This document shows positions 62,594 to 64,000 of a stretch of DNA of 64,000 nucleotides, piece by piece. The DNA lies in contig QAOA01001143.1 in assembly GCA_003255065.1 (NCBI GenBank), positions 208,358-272,357 of the forward strand, written 5' to 3'. The notes beneath the pieces were generated by a model. The model saw only the letters and a program-made list of their open reading frames with translations, was not told the origin of the DNA and searched no databases. The stretch's first letter is position 1. The number at the start of each line of letters is the position of its first letter. The position numbers and the translations under genes were made by a program. Source of the stretch: Cercis canadensis (Eukaryota; Streptophyta; Magnoliopsida; Fabales; Fabaceae).

Positions 62594-64000
62594 GTTGTTG
62601 AAAGGATAAGTAGAAGCTTATTATGAGAACAAAGAAGGATGAAAAGAAGCCAAGTACCCAGATGCGTAACAGGAAGCAAATAAAGACTAAAGAGCAGGTT
62701 TTGAAAGATTCAGCACCACCAAGTTGAACTGGGTTTGTTTTTGTTACATGTCATGTTTACATCTAAAGGGAACTAGTACCATCCTTCATGCTTCTTTTGC
62801 CAGAATTGCACTCACTCACACTCTTATGTCAGGCACAAAACAGAGGCAGCAATTAAAAGACTAAAAGATAGCTAACATGCCTGCCACTGCTTCAACAAAG
62901 TAGAGCATAGAATATAATAAAATCCAACACCCACATTAACCCATTTCTAGATAAATGCAAAAGATGATTGAAAAAGAAAATTCCCTCAATCATGCATTGG
63001 CCTAGAAAATAGTAGGTTATTCTATGCCTTTGAATAAAAAATTAGAGCAAGTGAAGTATTATCTGTTAAGCACTGTAAAAGTTGTGTCTAATCAAATTAA
63101 CTAAGTGGGCCAGAGAATTTTGATGTCATCTAGGAGGAGAGATAAAATAACAAAGTGTTTTGCTACTTGTTAGGCTTGTGCAGTGGCATGAAGAAAATTA
63201 AAGATCCAACATTCTCTGAAGTTGGCCATTATCTTTTAAGTACCAAATTCCACTTCCTTTCGTTTTATTCAATTATTACGAGAAAAAGTGAGTATCCCAA
63301 GGGATTGAGGTTGAGATTGATGATGCAATTGCTCCTCGTGAGATCTTTGTTGTGTCAATCATGTCTCCCATCTCTTCTCTCCTCACTGTTGTTTCATTTT
63401 TCTTGGTCCAAATTATCTCAGTTGGATTTGCCTTATTGATTCTAATTCACTCATGTTGTCTCCAAATAATCACATTCAACATGAACAGACAGTTCCCCTA
63501 TTAAACAACCCAAAAGCAAACTACTTTGAAAAGCAAAAGTTGTTCTGAGAGCGCCCTTTTCCCCTTTCACACTCTCTCCACACACCAAGTCCCCTCATCT
63601 TTTAAAAACAATGCTACTTGCATTTTTTGTTTTCATATATTCACATATCAATAACTATATCTATATATAAATTTAAATAAGATGAGGAAAAAGTTATCCA
63701 TAAATAGCATTATTGACGTTGTGAGATGAGAACTTTCTGTTATGGCAGCCTTCCTATAAAGAACATAATGTTTTTATTTCACTCTCATGATTATAAGTTT
63801 TTTTTATATATAAAAAAATTAGATCACATATAGAACTATAGAATTACCACTTACTTAGCTTCCTATAAACTTCATTACCATCTNTTAGCTTCCTATAAAC
63901 CTCATTACCATCTTTTAATGAAGATGAAATTTGAAATCTCTATATTAAGAGTAACTAATACTTAATGATTAACTCTCAAGAAAATTACTAAATGATTAAA
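62594..64000. other. Promoter side of the NIK-like gene
   Basis: About 1.4 kb upstream of the minus-strand gene. The first few hundred bases should hold its leader and promoter. A 94-codon plus frame at 63155-63439 looks like chance. The N at 63884 sits between two 29-base copies of TTAGCTTCCTATAAAC-type sequence. No further gene before the window ends. Confidence 0.55.

Noticed and set aside
63155-63439. 94-codon frame upstream of the NIK-like gene
   Set aside because: Low-complexity Leu/Ser run, no known family, lies in promoter sequence.

Overview
The window is nuclear DNA from a core eudicot. The genes have GT-AG introns (some over 2 kb), AT-rich introns and spacers, and plant-only families: a SCPL carboxypeptidase, BGLU42, a PIN-LIKES carrier, an FBD-type F-box protein, a NIK-type receptor kinase and a CC-NB-LRR. 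I cannot name the species. No rRNA, tRNA or CRISPR was seen. Splice sites were worked out by eye; every exon chain given stays in frame from start to stop.

Region 1 (1-21,350). A secreted serine carboxypeptidase (880-6980, 7 exons) carries three copies of one short foldback element in its introns. Next are a nuclear F-box/WD40 protein (9219-14641, 9 exons) and the single-exon catalytic subunit of the NatA N-terminal acetyltransferase, NAA10 (15703-16335), with a 15-His run. A 5 kb spacer follows. It holds a 405-bp Mutator-type foldback with a perfect 9-bp target duplication, a block that is repeated downstream of the next gene, and a second foldback.

Region 2 (21,350-31,200). A BGLU42-type cytosolic beta-glucosidase (13 exons). 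Its exon 5 appears twice around a single N, most likely as an assembly artefact.

Region 3 (31,500-42,300), the repeat-rich part. A Pack-MULE (31546-32735; inverted ends, perfect 9-bp target duplication) carries the 5' part of an alpha/beta-hydrolase gene with an intron still in place. It is followed by a decayed CC-NB-LRR resistance gene whose LRR end abuts a Copia retrotransposon with three LTRs, a compound and broken fossil.

Region 4 (46,100-64,000). A PIN-LIKES auxin carrier (10 exons), a 2.8-kb CACTA transposon with dense subterminal repeats and a transposase remnant, an F-box/LRR/FBD gene (3 exons), and on the minus strand a NIK-like LRR receptor kinase (11 exons).

The genes do not form one pathway; this is an ordinary gene-bearing arm with a transposon-rich middle. 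Ten isolated Ns occur. Six are flanked by direct repeats of 16-254 bp, most differing at one or two bases, which looks like uncollapsed allelic contig overlap. The other four lie in homopolymers.
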